Positions 26,210-34,291 of a stretch of 41,470 nucleotides of DNA are shown here, piece after piece. This stretch comes from an uncultured Clostridia bacterium. Its GTDB lineage: Bacteria > Bacillota > Clostridia > Oscillospirales > Ruminococcaceae. Each line of letters begins with the position of its first letter. Position 1 is the first letter of the stretch. Where the stretch lies: contig CANQYD010000016.1 of NCBI GenBank assembly GCA_947627985.1, positions 1-41,470 of the forward strand, in the 5' to 3' direction. Under the pieces are notes generated by a model, which was not told the origin of the DNA, did not search any database, and saw nothing but the letters and a program-made list of their open reading frames with translations. The translations under genes and the position numbers were made by a program.

Positions 26210-27568
26210 TCAGTTTCTGCCATTTGTCTCGGGAGGAACGGTATTTGCGGGAAGATCGCCTATCGAATCCGCCAAAGCGTCCCCGAGACCTGTCCCGAAG
26301 AGCTCTTCTATCAATAAATTATGGAACTCCCCGATAAATTCCTCCAGCTTAAACGCCTTCTCATCGCCTGTCCGCATATTTTTAAGCTTAGCTTCACCCG
26401 AATCGAGCTCGTTGTCGCCCAAAACGCAGACAAATTTTGCCTTAATTTTATCGGCATATCTCATCTGCGGCTTCAAGCCTCTTCCGATGATGTCAAATTC
26501 CGCCGCATATCCCGCGCGCCTGACCGCGTCGCACAGCAGGGCAGCCTTCTCCTGAGCACGCTCACCCATCGGCGCGATGTATAAATCCGGAGTTTTCGCC
26601 GGCGGGAATTCACACCCCTCGCTCTCCATCGTCAGGATCAGCCTTTCAAGACCCATTCCGAACCCGAGCGCGGGAGTCGGCTGACCGCCGAGCTCGGAAA
26701 TCAGCCCGTCATATCTTCCGCCGCCGCAAACGGTGCCCTGCGCGCCGATGCCGTTCGAGATGAACTCAAACACCGTCCTCGTGTAGTAGTCGAGCCCTCT
26801 GACGATCTTCGGGTCGAGGATATACTTGATCTCGTAGCCGTCAAGGATTTTCCGGAGCTTTTCAAAATGCTCCCGGCACCCGTCGCACAGATAATCCGTG
26901 ATGATCGGCGCGTCCTTTGCGATTTCCTTGCAGATCGGTGATTTGCAGTCTAATAGCCTCATCGGGTTCTTTCCGAGCCTTTCGTTGCATGTCGGGCAAA
27001 GCTCGTCTTTATGCGGCTCGAAGTATTCCCTGAGCGCAGACCGATACTTCTCCCGGCACTCGGGACAGCCTATCGAATTGAGGTGCAGCTCGACATTTTC
27101 CAGCCCGCAGCCGTCCAAAACCGTCGCGGCAAGAAGAATTATCTCGGCGTCGGCATACGGGGACGCAGATCCCGCCATCTCAACCCCGAACTGCCGAAAC
27201 TCGCGGTATCTTCCCGCCTGCGGCTTTTCGTGACGGTAGCAGGGGATGATGTAGTAGACCTTCCGGGGGAAGCCCTCGTTCATGATCCCGTTTTCGAGCA
27301 TCGCCCTGATGACCCCGGCGGTGCCCTCGGGTCTTAGGGTGAATGTGTCGTCGCCTTTTGAGGAGACGGTGTACATCTCCTTGGTGACGACGTCGGAGGT
27401 ATCTCCCACCGAGCGGACGTAGAGCCCCGTCTCCTCAAAGACCGGCGTTCTTATCTCCCTGAATCCGAATTGCTCGGCTGCCTGAGATACCGTCTCCTCG
27501 ACGGCTTTCCATTTGTTGACTACGGAGGGCAGAATATCCTGTGTGCCCTTGGGACGCTTTATCAACAT
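26210..27568 (-). CDS. hisS: Histidyl-tRNA synthetase
   Basis: 452 residues, class II synthetase. Motif 2 is YRHEKPQAGRYREFRQFGVE (near 110-129). The His-specific signatures LDYYTRTVFEF and GGGRYDGL are present, as is a C-terminal anticodon-binding domain. A C-terminal tail of about 30 residues after the FIGEFHNLL segment is longer than usual and Pro/Gly-containing. Transcription passes through a T-box leader just upstream, and aspS follows, so the two synthetases share control. Confidence 0.97.
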   Translation of the reverse strand: MLIKRPKGTQDILPSVVNKWKAVEETVSQAAEQFGFREIRTPVFEETGLYVRSVGDTSDVVTKEMYTVSSKGDDTFTLRPEGTAGVIRAMLENGIMNEGFPRKVYYIIPCYRHEKPQAGRYREFRQFGVEMAGSASPYADAEIILLAATVLDGCGLENVELHLNSIGCPECREKYRSALREYFEPHKDELCPTCNERLGKNPMRLLDCKSPICKEIAKDAPIITDYLCDGCREHFEKLRKILDGYEIKYILDPKIVRGLDYYTRTVFEFISNGIGAQGTVCGGGRYDGLISELGGQPTPALGFGMGLERLILTMESEGCEFPPAKTPDLYIAPMGERAQEKAALLCDAVRRAGYAAEFDIIGRGLKPQMRYADKIKAKFVCVLGDNELDSGEAKLKNMRTGDEKAFKLEEFIGEFHNLLIEELFGTGLGDALADSIGDLPANTVPPETNGRN

Positions 27569-27589
27569 CTAAAATCTTCCTTTCTTTAT

Positions 27590-27815
27590 AAAAAATCCGC
27601 CGTCCCGAATTTCAAAGGACGACGGATGCCGTGTTGCCACCTTTTTTGCCGCATGATGCAGCCTCTCAGACCCCTTAACGCGGGATACGCCCATGTTTTT
27701 GACATGAGGGCTCGCGGGCGTCCTTCACCGAAACTTCCTCCGGACGCTTTCAGCAAAACGCGTCCTCTCTGTTGGATTTGGTATCGGCTACTCTTCCGTT
27801 CAAAGCCTTTTATGG
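27590..27815 (-). promoter_or_regulatory. T-box riboswitch leader of hisS-aspS, probably tRNA-Asp specific
   Basis: The minus-strand RNA has the T-box AAGGTGGCAACACGG (27643-27629). The terminator is CCGTCGTCC paired with GGGACGGCGG (27625-27617 / 27606-27597), with a U run at 27595-27590. Stem I shows AGAGTA and a GAAGGAC segment that reads as the specifier side, giving GAC (Asp) at 27722-27720. UGGC in the T-box requires a tRNA ending GCCA, which fits the G73 of tRNA-Asp but not the C73 normal for bacterial tRNA-His. No strong promoter is seen between it and mgsA. Confidence 0.9.
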
Positions 27816-27842
27816 ATTATTCTGTAAATCTTAAAATGCCCG

Positions 27843-28241
27843 TCACTTTCTTAAGAGGTCTCGCCAATCGAGGTCTCCGCGTTCAAGCGCCATTATGAGG
27901 GCTTCGGCTGTCGCGATATTTGTCGCCGCCGGAATATTGTGTACGTCGCAAAGCCTTAAAAGATCCTGTTCGTTGGGCTCGGTAGGCTTGCGGTTCAAGG
28001 GATCTCTGAAGAAGATGAGGAGGTCGATCTCGTTGCAGGAAATTTTTGCCCCGATCTGTTCGGTCCCGCCCTGTGAACCGATCAGATACTGCTGTATGGA
28101 CAAGCCTGTCGCCTCCGACACCTGTTTACCGGTCGTGCCGGTGGCGCAGAGGGAATGCTTGCTTAGGATACCGCTGTAGGCGATGCAGAACTGAATCATC
28201 AGCTCTTTTTTGGAATCATGCGCGATAAGAGCTATATTCAT
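27843..28241 (-). CDS. mgsA: Methylglyoxal synthase
   Basis: 132 residues. It converts dihydroxyacetone phosphate to methylglyoxal, a phosphate-releasing bypass of lower glycolysis. Recognisable segments: NIALIAHDSKKE, CATGTTGKQV, GSQGGTEQIGAKI, LLIFFRDPLNRKP, and DVHNIPAATNIATAEALI. AGGAGGG precedes the ATG. It lies 274 nt upstream of hisS on the same strand with its own promoter. Confidence 0.95.
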   Translation of the reverse strand: MNIALIAHDSKKELMIQFCIAYSGILSKHSLCATGTTGKQVSEATGLSIQQYLIGSQGGTEQIGAKISCNEIDLLIFFRDPLNRKPTEPNEQDLLRLCDVHNIPAATNIATAEALIMALERGDLDWRDLLRK

Positions 28242-28287
28242 ATTTAGCCCTCCTGTTATTGTGTTATCGTCGCCGTTACATGACTAT

Positions 28288-28316
28288 ATTTTAACACAAA
28301 AATACCAATATGTCAA
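28288..28316 (-). promoter_or_regulatory. Promoter of mgsA
   Basis: TTGACA (28316-28311), a 17-nt spacer and TAAAAT (28293-28288). The 28317-28449 remainder is AT-rich with no gene seen. Confidence 0.85.
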
Positions 28317-28449
28317 AGCTTTTTTTAAAAATTCACAAAATACACAAAAATTTCATCTTACTTTAGTGCAGTAGCTACATAAACCGTAAAAGATGTTTAT
28401 TATCTGCGACGGTTTTTGTTCGCGGGTGCAAAAATATTCAATCAGTTAC

Positions 28450-30522
28450 TTATTTTACTATGCTCTTGTATACGCCTTTCGAGACTTCTTCCACCCCGGG
28501 CTCATAGCCGTAGTAGGCTTCGATGATCTTTCTGACGAGATATTTTGAGTATTCGCCGTTCTCAATTACTGCCGCAAAAGCTATCTCGGGGTCGTCAGCC
28601 GGGTAGAACCCGACGACGGTAGAATTCTGGGTAGCCTTATTTGAAGCCTGCGGGGTGCCGGTCTTGATGGCGGCGGGGTAGGGGAGCGCTTCGAGCGAAA
28701 ACTGCGATAAATAGGCGTTTTGCTCGTTGGTGACATAATACTGCGCCGAGGTGGTATTAGCCGCCGCGAGCTTCATTCCCTCGATGATGCTGTCATAGAC
28801 CTCGGGGGAGCAGTCGATGGTGTTGACGACTTCCGAGCCGGTCTCCGAGAGCTTTTCGGTCATGTTGTAGTCCCATGTCGAATCGACAAGATGAGGTCTT
28901 AAACGCACTCCTCTGTTGGCGATGGTTGCGGCGATAGTGCACATCTGAAGCGGGGTGACTCCTACTTCCGACTGACCTATAGCAGCTTGCAGCACCTGTC
29001 CGACGGTCCACTCAAGCCCGAGCTGAGCGAAAGTGTCGGGGCAGGCAAGATATCCCTTAGAACTTGAAATCTCAAGACCCAAGTCCTCGCCGAGACCGTA
29101 GGCGGCTTCGTAATCCATCAGCCGATCGAGACCGAGCTGCTGCACGACCTGATAGAAGAAGATGTTGCAGCTCTTCTGGATCGCCGTCACGACGTTTATG
29201 CTGCCGTGGCTGCCGGTGCAGTGGACCTCGATGTCGAGATACTGCATGTTCCGGTGGCAGGAGAGGTAGGTGTCGCGGGTGATGACCCCTTCCGCGAGAG
29301 CCGCTGTAGCCGTCACGGTCTTCATGACCGAGCCGGGTCGGTATAATCCGTCAAAAGCGCGATTATAAAGCGGCTGACCGTCAGCCTGCAAAACGGAGGA
29401 GTAGTCGTTGATGAGGTCGTTTATGTCATAATTTGGATATGTCGCCGCGCCCTTTACTGCGCCGGTCTTGACGTCCATCACGACGATCGCGCCGGAGGAG
29501 CAGTCGGTAAAATCATAATCCTGTTTGGTAAGCGTCCCGTCCGCGAGGGAGTGGATAAAATCGCCGAGGATCGTCTGCAATTTCTTCTGAAAATCGCTGT
29601 CGATGGTCAGCATGACGGTTCTTCCGGGCACCGCTTCTTTGGTGATCTCTTCGGTGATCTCGCCGTCGGAGGAGACGGTGATCCGCTTTTCCCCGCGTTT
29701 ACCTGCGAGGTAGGTCTCCATCGAGCGCTCTATTCCGCTCTTTCCGACGGTGTCGCTGATTAGGTATCCCGCTTCTTTGAGAGCCGGATATTCCTCGGCG
29801 TAGATGGGTCCGACGTAGCCGATTCCGTGTGAGAAGATGTCGCCCGATGAATATACCCTGACCGCGTCCTCAACGATCGCGGCTCCCGATAATTGGAAAT
29901 TCAGCTCACGGATTTTGGAGGCGGTCTCGATCGGGACATCTTTCACAAAGACGTAGTCGGTCGAGGAGGAGAAGTCGCCCAAGATCATCTGATATCTGAT
30001 ACCCGCGACTGTTCTTTTCTCCTCGTTTGTGTAAGTTTTGGAAATTTTATACTCTTTCACAAGCGCGTCTATGCAGTTTTCGGCTGTGGCATAGCTTGCA
30101 AGGCGGAGTTTTTCATGAATCTGCTCGACTTTGCGGTCGCTCGGGTCGAGGGTGTATTTATAAGGTCTTTCGCGGGTGATGGGAAGCTCGTCGATCCACA
30201 TGATCCCGTCAGCCTCGAGGATTTTAGAGATCCGCAAAAGGACGTCGTTCTGCTCCTCGACGCTGTCCGGGAAGAATGAGCGGTTGATTACGACGTTATA
30301 TGAGACGCGGTTTTCAACGAGGGGCTTTCCGTTGATATCGACGATTTCGCCCCTTGCCGCCGATACCGACTGCACCGCGCTTTTGGAGGATTTTGACATT
30401 TCAAGGTACATCGCGCCGTCGACGACCTGAATCTTCATGAGCGCCGAGCCGGCGAATACGACAGCCGCTATCAAAATTGCGATGACGGCGATGATGCGAA
30501 GGGTTTCAAATGCTTTTTTCAT
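28450..30522 (-). CDS. mrdA: Penicillin-binding protein 2 (class B transpeptidase)
   Basis: 690 residues from the ATG at 30522. One N-terminal transmembrane helix is followed by a PBP dimerisation domain and a transpeptidase domain with SVMK (398-401), SCN (451-453) and KTG (620-622). It crosslinks peptidoglycan during elongation with MreBCD and RodA. An upstream in-frame extension to 30705 is rejected because it runs through the palindromic array; the chosen ATG has AAGG 8 nt upstream and is followed by a proper membrane anchor. It is last in the mre cluster. No clear terminator is seen. Confidence 0.93.
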   Translation of the reverse strand: MKKAFETLRIIAVIAILIAAVVFAGSALMKIQVVDGAMYLEMSKSSKSAVQSVSAARGEIVDINGKPLVENRVSYNVVINRSFFPDSVEEQNDVLLRISKILEADGIMWIDELPITRERPYKYTLDPSDRKVEQIHEKLRLASYATAENCIDALVKEYKISKTYTNEEKRTVAGIRYQMILGDFSSSTDYVFVKDVPIETASKIRELNFQLSGAAIVEDAVRVYSSGDIFSHGIGYVGPIYAEEYPALKEAGYLISDTVGKSGIERSMETYLAGKRGEKRITVSSDGEITEEITKEAVPGRTVMLTIDSDFQKKLQTILGDFIHSLADGTLTKQDYDFTDCSSGAIVVMDVKTGAVKGAATYPNYDINDLINDYSSVLQADGQPLYNRAFDGLYRPGSVMKTVTATAALAEGVITRDTYLSCHRNMQYLDIEVHCTGSHGSINVVTAIQKSCNIFFYQVVQQLGLDRLMDYEAAYGLGEDLGLEISSSKGYLACPDTFAQLGLEWTVGQVLQAAIGQSEVGVTPLQMCTIAATIANRGVRLRPHLVDSTWDYNMTEKLSETGSEVVNTIDCSPEVYDSIIEGMKLAAANTTSAQYYVTNEQNAYLSQFSLEALPYPAAIKTGTPQASNKATQNSTVVGFYPADDPEIAFAAVIENGEYSKYLVRKIIEAYYGYEPGVEEVSKGVYKSIVK

Positions 30523-30677
30523 GTTCAGAACCTTTTCAGATGGAAGAAGTTTGGGTGGGGTTAGAGGGCGTGATTTGGGGGCGGGTGCCTCGGAATATGG
30601 CTTGCGGGGGAGGAGGGCTTTGAGGAGGAGAGTTGGGTGGGGAGAGAGAGGGGAGTGCAGGAGGGTGGGTTGGAGCA

Positions 30678-30755
30678 GGGCGAAGCCCGTGCGACGAAGT
30701 CGCACCGCCGACGCTTCGCGTCGGCGCGCTGCCTTTGGCAGCGGGGGCTTCGCCC
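30678..30755. repeat. Three-hairpin palindromic element, copy 1
   Basis: Outer stem GGGCGAAGCCC (30678-30688) / GGGCTTCGCCC (30745-30755) encloses three hairpins: GTGCGAC-gaa-GTCGCAC (30689-30705), GCCGACGC-ttc-GCGTCGGC (30707-30725) and CGCTGCC-ttt-GGCAGCG (30727-30743). Drawn as a single strand it is a four-way junction. The whole 30523-31016 gap is occupied by such repeats and contains no supported gene. Confidence 0.88.
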
Positions 30756-30850
30756 CGAGCCTTCAGCTCCTATCAAGCCCTGTAATCGGCACCCAACCCT
30801 GCCGCCGGGCTTGCATATACCGCCGTGCCTTAGATAGGAGCAGGGGGTAC

Positions 30851-30927
30851 GGGCGAAGCCCGTGCGACGAAGTCGCACCACCGACGCTTCGCGTCGGCGC
30901 GCTGCCTCCGGCAGCGGGGCTTCGCCC
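30851..30927. repeat. Three-hairpin palindromic element, copy 2
   Basis: Same outer stem and arms as copy 1 with only a few changes (one base before the second hairpin, loop TCC instead of TTT, one G fewer). The spacer between the copies (30756-30850) holds an inverted CTCCTATC / GATAGGAG pair. Confidence 0.88.
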
Positions 30928-31016
30928 CCGTCCCTCCCACCTCCCACACAAACCCCATACCCCAGAACTAAAACATCCTCCACACCCCATCCTCACACGC
31001 CCCCCAAATTTCCCCC

Positions 31017-31586
31017 CTAAACCCTCTCAATATTCTTATCCTGCTCCTCCAGCTCAAGCTTCCTCGAAGCCCCGCTGAGCCGCTCGGCAAGATACACCAA
31101 AACAAAGACCGGATTCGCCCACGCAAGCGTCTTAAGAGCAGACGGTATCATGATCTTTCTCAGCACCGTCTCATACCCCTCATACGCCCATATTTTGTAA
31201 TAAAAGTAATAATCTATCCAAAGATACACCCCGCCCACCGCAAGAAAAATCAGCAGAAAATTCACAATATTCTTCCTCAGCAGCTGCGCAAAAAGCGACG
31301 CCGCGCCGGCACAGCAAAGGCAGAGCCAGAGCGCCGTAAACCCGGGCAATTTCCCGAGCGACACGTCCAGCAAAAGCCCCGCGCAGGAGCCGAAAATCGC
31401 AGCCGGAATCTCATTTTCATATGCCGCGACCGCGACCGCCAGCGGAAAAAGAATCAACCCCGCGGGCTTGCCGCTTCCCGAGGTCGACGACGTGTACCCA
31501 AGTATCATCATAACAACAAAAAATATCCATTTAAGGATAATTTTTATATTCGGGTGGATATTTATCTGCCCCTCATTCCTCTTCAT
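31017..31586 (-). CDS. mreD: Rod shape-determining protein MreD
   Basis: 189 residues, almost entirely hydrophobic with about five to six transmembrane helices. That pattern and its place directly after mreC identify it as MreD, a membrane partner of the elongation machinery. ATG 31586 has AAGGGG 7 nt upstream and overlaps the mreC end by 14 nt. The C-terminus is charged (LELEEQDKNIERV). Sequence conservation in the family is low, so the call leans on topology and neighbours. Confidence 0.88.
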   Translation of the reverse strand: MKRNEGQINIHPNIKIILKWIFFVVMMILGYTSSTSGSGKPAGLILFPLAVAVAAYENEIPAAIFGSCAGLLLDVSLGKLPGFTALWLCLCCAGAASLFAQLLRKNIVNFLLIFLAVGGVYLWIDYYFYYKIWAYEGYETVLRKIMIPSALKTLAWANPVFVLVYLAERLSGASRKLELEEQDKNIERV

Positions 31587-32427
31587 AAGCCGACCCCTTT
31601 CCGTCAAAGTCGGTGATGACAAAGACATTTTTTAAGGTATACGGATCGACCGCGGGCTTGATATTCCCGCTTCTTGAGAGCCCGTTCGAGGCAATATAAG
31701 TGTCCTCCACGGTGCCCACGACTATTCCCTTGGGCACGGTACCGCTGTAGCCTGAGGTGATGACGATATCTCCCTCCCTGAGCTCGCACTCGAGGGGAAT
31801 ATACACCATTCTTACGAGCCCGTCTAAAGAGAGCTCATAACTTCCCTCGATGACTCCCGTCTCACCGGTCCTCACGCAGTAAACGCCGAGGGAGAGCTCG
31901 TTAGAGAGCACCGTTGTCACTTTTGAATATGTGTACTGCACCTCGGTGACGTACCCCACCAGTCCCGACGAGGTGACGACGGGATCATAGAACTCTATCC
32001 CGTCCTTCTCGCCCTTGTCGATGAAGAAGGACCCGTAGGCGTCGTTTGCGGTTCGACCGATGACGTTGCAGGGCTCGGACAGCTCGATCCCGTTGCTCGA
32101 GGGCGCAAGATCGATCATCTCCCGAAGGCGCTCGTTTTCCTGCCTGATCTGCGTATAGTCGGAAATCTGAGCATACAGCCCCGAAAGCTCTTCTTTCAGG
32201 GCGATGTTTTCGTTATAGTAGTCCTTGGCGTTGATGAGCATGTCGATGGTCTCGGTGACTTTGTCCGAGATGTTGTTTGAAAACCTCTGAACTGGCGCAA
32301 AAGCTCTGCCGATGGCTGACGATATCGCATTTGACGAGCTCACGGCGGCATAGATCATCACGCCGATCAGAAACGCGGCGATGCATGCTATGACTATGAA
32401 TTTTTTAGAGGAAAAGAATTCCTTCAA
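31573..32427 (-). CDS. mreC: Rod shape-determining protein MreC
   Basis: 284 residues: an N-terminal membrane anchor (about 10-30), a coiled coil (about 70-110) and a double beta-barrel domain with NVIGRTANDAYGSFFIDKGEKDG (spread over about 122-145), GLVGYVTEV and DIVITSGYSGTVPKGIVVGTV, typical of MreC. It links the cytoplasmic MreB filament with extracellular PBPs. It is separated from mreB by the two-gene cassette, with 24 nt to the nearest cassette gene. Confidence 0.94.
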   Translation of the reverse strand: MKEFFSSKKFIVIACIAAFLIGVMIYAAVSSSNAISSAIGRAFAPVQRFSNNISDKVTETIDMLINAKDYYNENIALKEELSGLYAQISDYTQIRQENERLREMIDLAPSSNGIELSEPCNVIGRTANDAYGSFFIDKGEKDGIEFYDPVVTSSGLVGYVTEVQYTYSKVTTVLSNELSLGVYCVRTGETGVIEGSYELSLDGLVRMVYIPLECELREGDIVITSGYSGTVPKGIVVGTVEDTYIASNGLSRSGNIKPAVDPYTLKNVFVITDFDGKGSAYEEE

Positions 32428-32451
32428 GCTATTGCACCTCTTTGTTCCCGA

Positions 32452-32730
32452 TCAGCAGAAGTATGAAATTTCGCCGAAATATTTTCTCCATGCAATAATA
32501 ATGTCGTCGCTCTCAGCCTCAATAATTCTCATTATCTGAGCAAGACGTGCTTCCGGAATTTTTGATCTGTTATTTGCAAGAACGCATTTTCCCTTTTTTG
32601 TGATCCATATTTTGGTACCGTTCTCCGCAGGTTTTCCCTCTCTGACGTGAACATGCACCGGTTCAAGCGGGTCATTCTCGTTAGACCAAAAATAAACGAC
32701 ATAGGGACCGATTTTAATAATTTGCGGCAT
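32452..32730 (-). CDS. DUF4160 domain protein
   Basis: 92 residues. The hallmark FWSNENDPLEPVHVHVREG matches DUF4160, followed by a short basic strand pair and a C-terminal helix with W-R-K-YFGE. DUF4160 proteins commonly sit in two-gene units with a small partner and have been suggested to be toxin-antitoxin-like; that is not shown for this one. It overlaps the upstream partner by 17 nt. Placement inside the mre operon means it is co-transcribed with essential genes. Confidence 0.85.
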   Translation of the reverse strand: MPQIIKIGPYVVYFWSNENDPLEPVHVHVREGKPAENGTKIWITKKGKCVLANNRSKIPEARLAQIMRIIEAESDDIIIAWRKYFGEISYFC

Positions 32731-32983
32731 TCATGAATCCCCCGTGCATGGAAAATTCCATTATAAGGTGCTCCACCTTTTCTATCTCATGCTGATATCT
32801 CTTGATTTCCTCCTCCGAAAAGCCGTTGATTTCCTCCCAGCGGTATTCCGGAAGAATACAGTAAGCGTTTTTGAAGCTGTCGTCCGTTGGAAGCTCGACA
32901 AAAACGCGCACCGTTCTGTCCTTTTGCATTTCGGAGTGGACGATCTCGGTTCCGTCGTTTAAAGTCAAAAACGGATACATCAT
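32714..32983 (-). CDS. Small partner of the DUF4160 protein
   Basis: 89 residues, acidic, starting MMYPFLTLNDGTEIVHSE, with a central PEYRWEEINGFSEEEI segment and a C-terminal helix ending FSMHGGFMNAANY. I recall similar small proteins next to DUF4160 genes in Clostridia, but no function. The ATG at 32983 has GAGGTG 6 nt upstream; the GTG at 32992 is less likely. It starts 26 nt after mreB and overlaps the DUF4160 gene by 17 nt, so the two are translationally coupled. Confidence 0.75.
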   Translation of the reverse strand: MMYPFLTLNDGTEIVHSEMQKDRTVRVFVELPTDDSFKNAYCILPEYRWEEINGFSEEEIKRYQHEIEKVEHLIMEFSMHGGFMNAANY

Positions 32984-33009
32984 AAATTTCACCTCATATG
33001 CCGGAAAAA

Positions 33010-34029
33010 TCAGACATTCCCGCTCTCGGCATTCAGGACTTCCGCCAGCTCCTCGATATTGTCAAGCAGCTTGCCGGTGCCGTCTACAACGCAGTCAAGC
33101 GGTCTTTCCGCGATATGGACCGGAATACCTGTCTCCTCATTTATAAGCCGGTCGAGACCCCTTAACAGCGCGCCGCCGCCCGCAAGGGTGATGCCGTTGT
33201 CGATGATGTCCGCCGAAAGCTCTGGAGGAGTGCGCTCAAGCGTGACTTTTATCGCCTCGATAATATGCGACAGCGACTCGGAAAGCGCTTCTCTAATCTC
33301 CTCGGAGGACACGGTGATGTTCTCGGGGAGACCGGTCAGGAGGTTTCTACCCTTGATCTCAAGGTCTGCGTCCTCATCGCCCGGATATGCCGAGCCGATG
33401 GATATCTTGATGTGCTCCGCGGTTCTTTCACCGATGAGCAGGTTGTATTTTCTCTTAATGAAGTTAATTATAGAATTGTCGAATTCATCGCCCGCAACTC
33501 TTACGGAACGGCTGGTGACGATGCCGCATAAGGAGATGACCGCGACCTCGCTGGTGCCTCCTCCGATATCTACGATCATCGAGCCCATCGGGCTCTCGAC
33601 GGGAAGCCCCGCGCCTATAGCCGCCGCCATCGGCTCTTCGATGATCGCGACCTTCTTGGCGCCTGCGCCTTCCGCGGCTTCTTTGACGGCTCTTCTCTCG
33701 ACGGCGGTGACCCCCGAGGGAATACAGATGATGACCCTTGCGCGCGCAAGCGGGTTTCCGAGTGCCTTTCTGATGAACTCCTGAAGCATCGCGGTGGTCA
33801 TGTCAAAATCTGCGATAACTCCGTCCTTAAGCGGTCTCACAGCTCTGATGGAGCCGGGGGTGCGGCCGATGATGTTTTTAGCTTCGGTGCCGACATATCT
33901 CACCTGCTCCGACTTCGTATCGACGGCTACAACGGACGGCTCGCGTAAGATTATCCCCTTGCCCTTGGCGTAAACAAGGGTATTTGCGGTCCCGAGATCG
34001 ATTCCTATATCCTTTTTGAACATGCTCAT
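33010..34029 (-). CDS. mreB: Rod shape-determining protein MreB
   Basis: 339 residues, actin-like ATPase. The phosphate 1 motif is [12 protein letters not shown] (near 9-20), phosphate 2 is [17 protein letters not shown], and the adenosine segment is [14 protein letters not shown]. MreB filaments direct side-wall synthesis in rods. The ATG at 34029 has GAGG about 9 nt upstream. It leads the operon, behind two overlapping promoter candidates. Confidence 0.97.
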   Translation of the reverse strand: MSMFKKDIGIDLGTANTLVYAKGKGIILREPSVVAVDTKSEQVRYVGTEAKNIIGRTPGSIRAVRPLKDGVIADFDMTTAMLQEFIRKALGNPLARARVIICIPSGVTAVERRAVKEAAEGAGAKKVAIIEEPMAAAIGAGLPVESPMGSMIVDIGGGTSEVAVISLCGIVTSRSVRVAGDEFDNSIINFIKRKYNLLIGERTAEHIKISIGSAYPGDEDADLEIKGRNLLTGLPENITVSSEEIREALSESLSHIIEAIKVTLERTPPELSADIIDNGITLAGGGALLRGLDRLINEETGIPVHIAERPLDCVVDGTGKLLDNIEELAEVLNAESGNV

Positions 34030-34063
34030 TTTCAGTATCCTCTTTCTTTATATATTTTGATTC

Positions 34064-34099
34064 AGTATAGAGTATATCACATTTTTTTCAAGGTGACAA
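34064..34099 (-). promoter_or_regulatory. Two overlapping promoters of mreB
   Basis: Candidate 1: TTGTCA (34099-34094), 17 nt, TATACT (34076-34071). Candidate 2: TTGAAA (34091-34086), 16 nt, TATACT (34069-34064). Either or both may be used. Confidence 0.75.
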
Positions 34100-34232
34100 G
34101 GGGGAAAAGAAGAAAATTTCTTTCATATATCCCCACATTCATCTTAAAGGGGGATTATATGCCGCATAAACCCGGGATTTTAGTCATATTTCACAAAAAT
34201 TCCGAGGATATTATATAAATGTAAAAGGGCGC

Positions 34233-34260
34233 ATATTTTCCCTGAACCTGCGCATAATAC
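34233..34260 (+). promoter_or_regulatory. Possible sporulation (sigma-E-type) promoter
   Basis: ATA (34233-34235), 17 nt, then CATAATAC (34253-34260), resembling the ATA / CATACAYT pattern of mother-cell sigma factors. It lies in front of a coat-like gene. The match is short. Confidence 0.35.
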
Positions 34261-34291
34261 TTCCATCTTAAGATTGAAAGGATTGATACCC

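Noticed and set aside
28376-28430. Terminator after PBP2
   Set aside because: The ACCGT...ACGGT pairing is interrupted and better oriented for the plus strand, where there is no gene to end.
30523-30705. Upstream in-frame extension of the PBP2 gene
   Set aside because: The extra 61 residues are encoded by the palindromic array, have odd composition and precede a proper start with ribosome site and membrane anchor.
30678-30755. tRNA gene, suggested by a closed stem with three hairpins
   Set aside because: No anticodon-arm or T-loop consensus, loops are only 3 nt, and no CCA-type acceptor layout.
30437-31078. 213-residue plus-strand reading over the repeat array
   Set aside because: Arg/Ala/Pro-rich product of palindromic DNA, antisense to PBP2 and mreD; no family features.
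33059-33784. 241-residue plus-strand reading opposite mreB
   Set aside because: Ser/Pro-rich shadow of a strongly recognised gene; no initiation signal.
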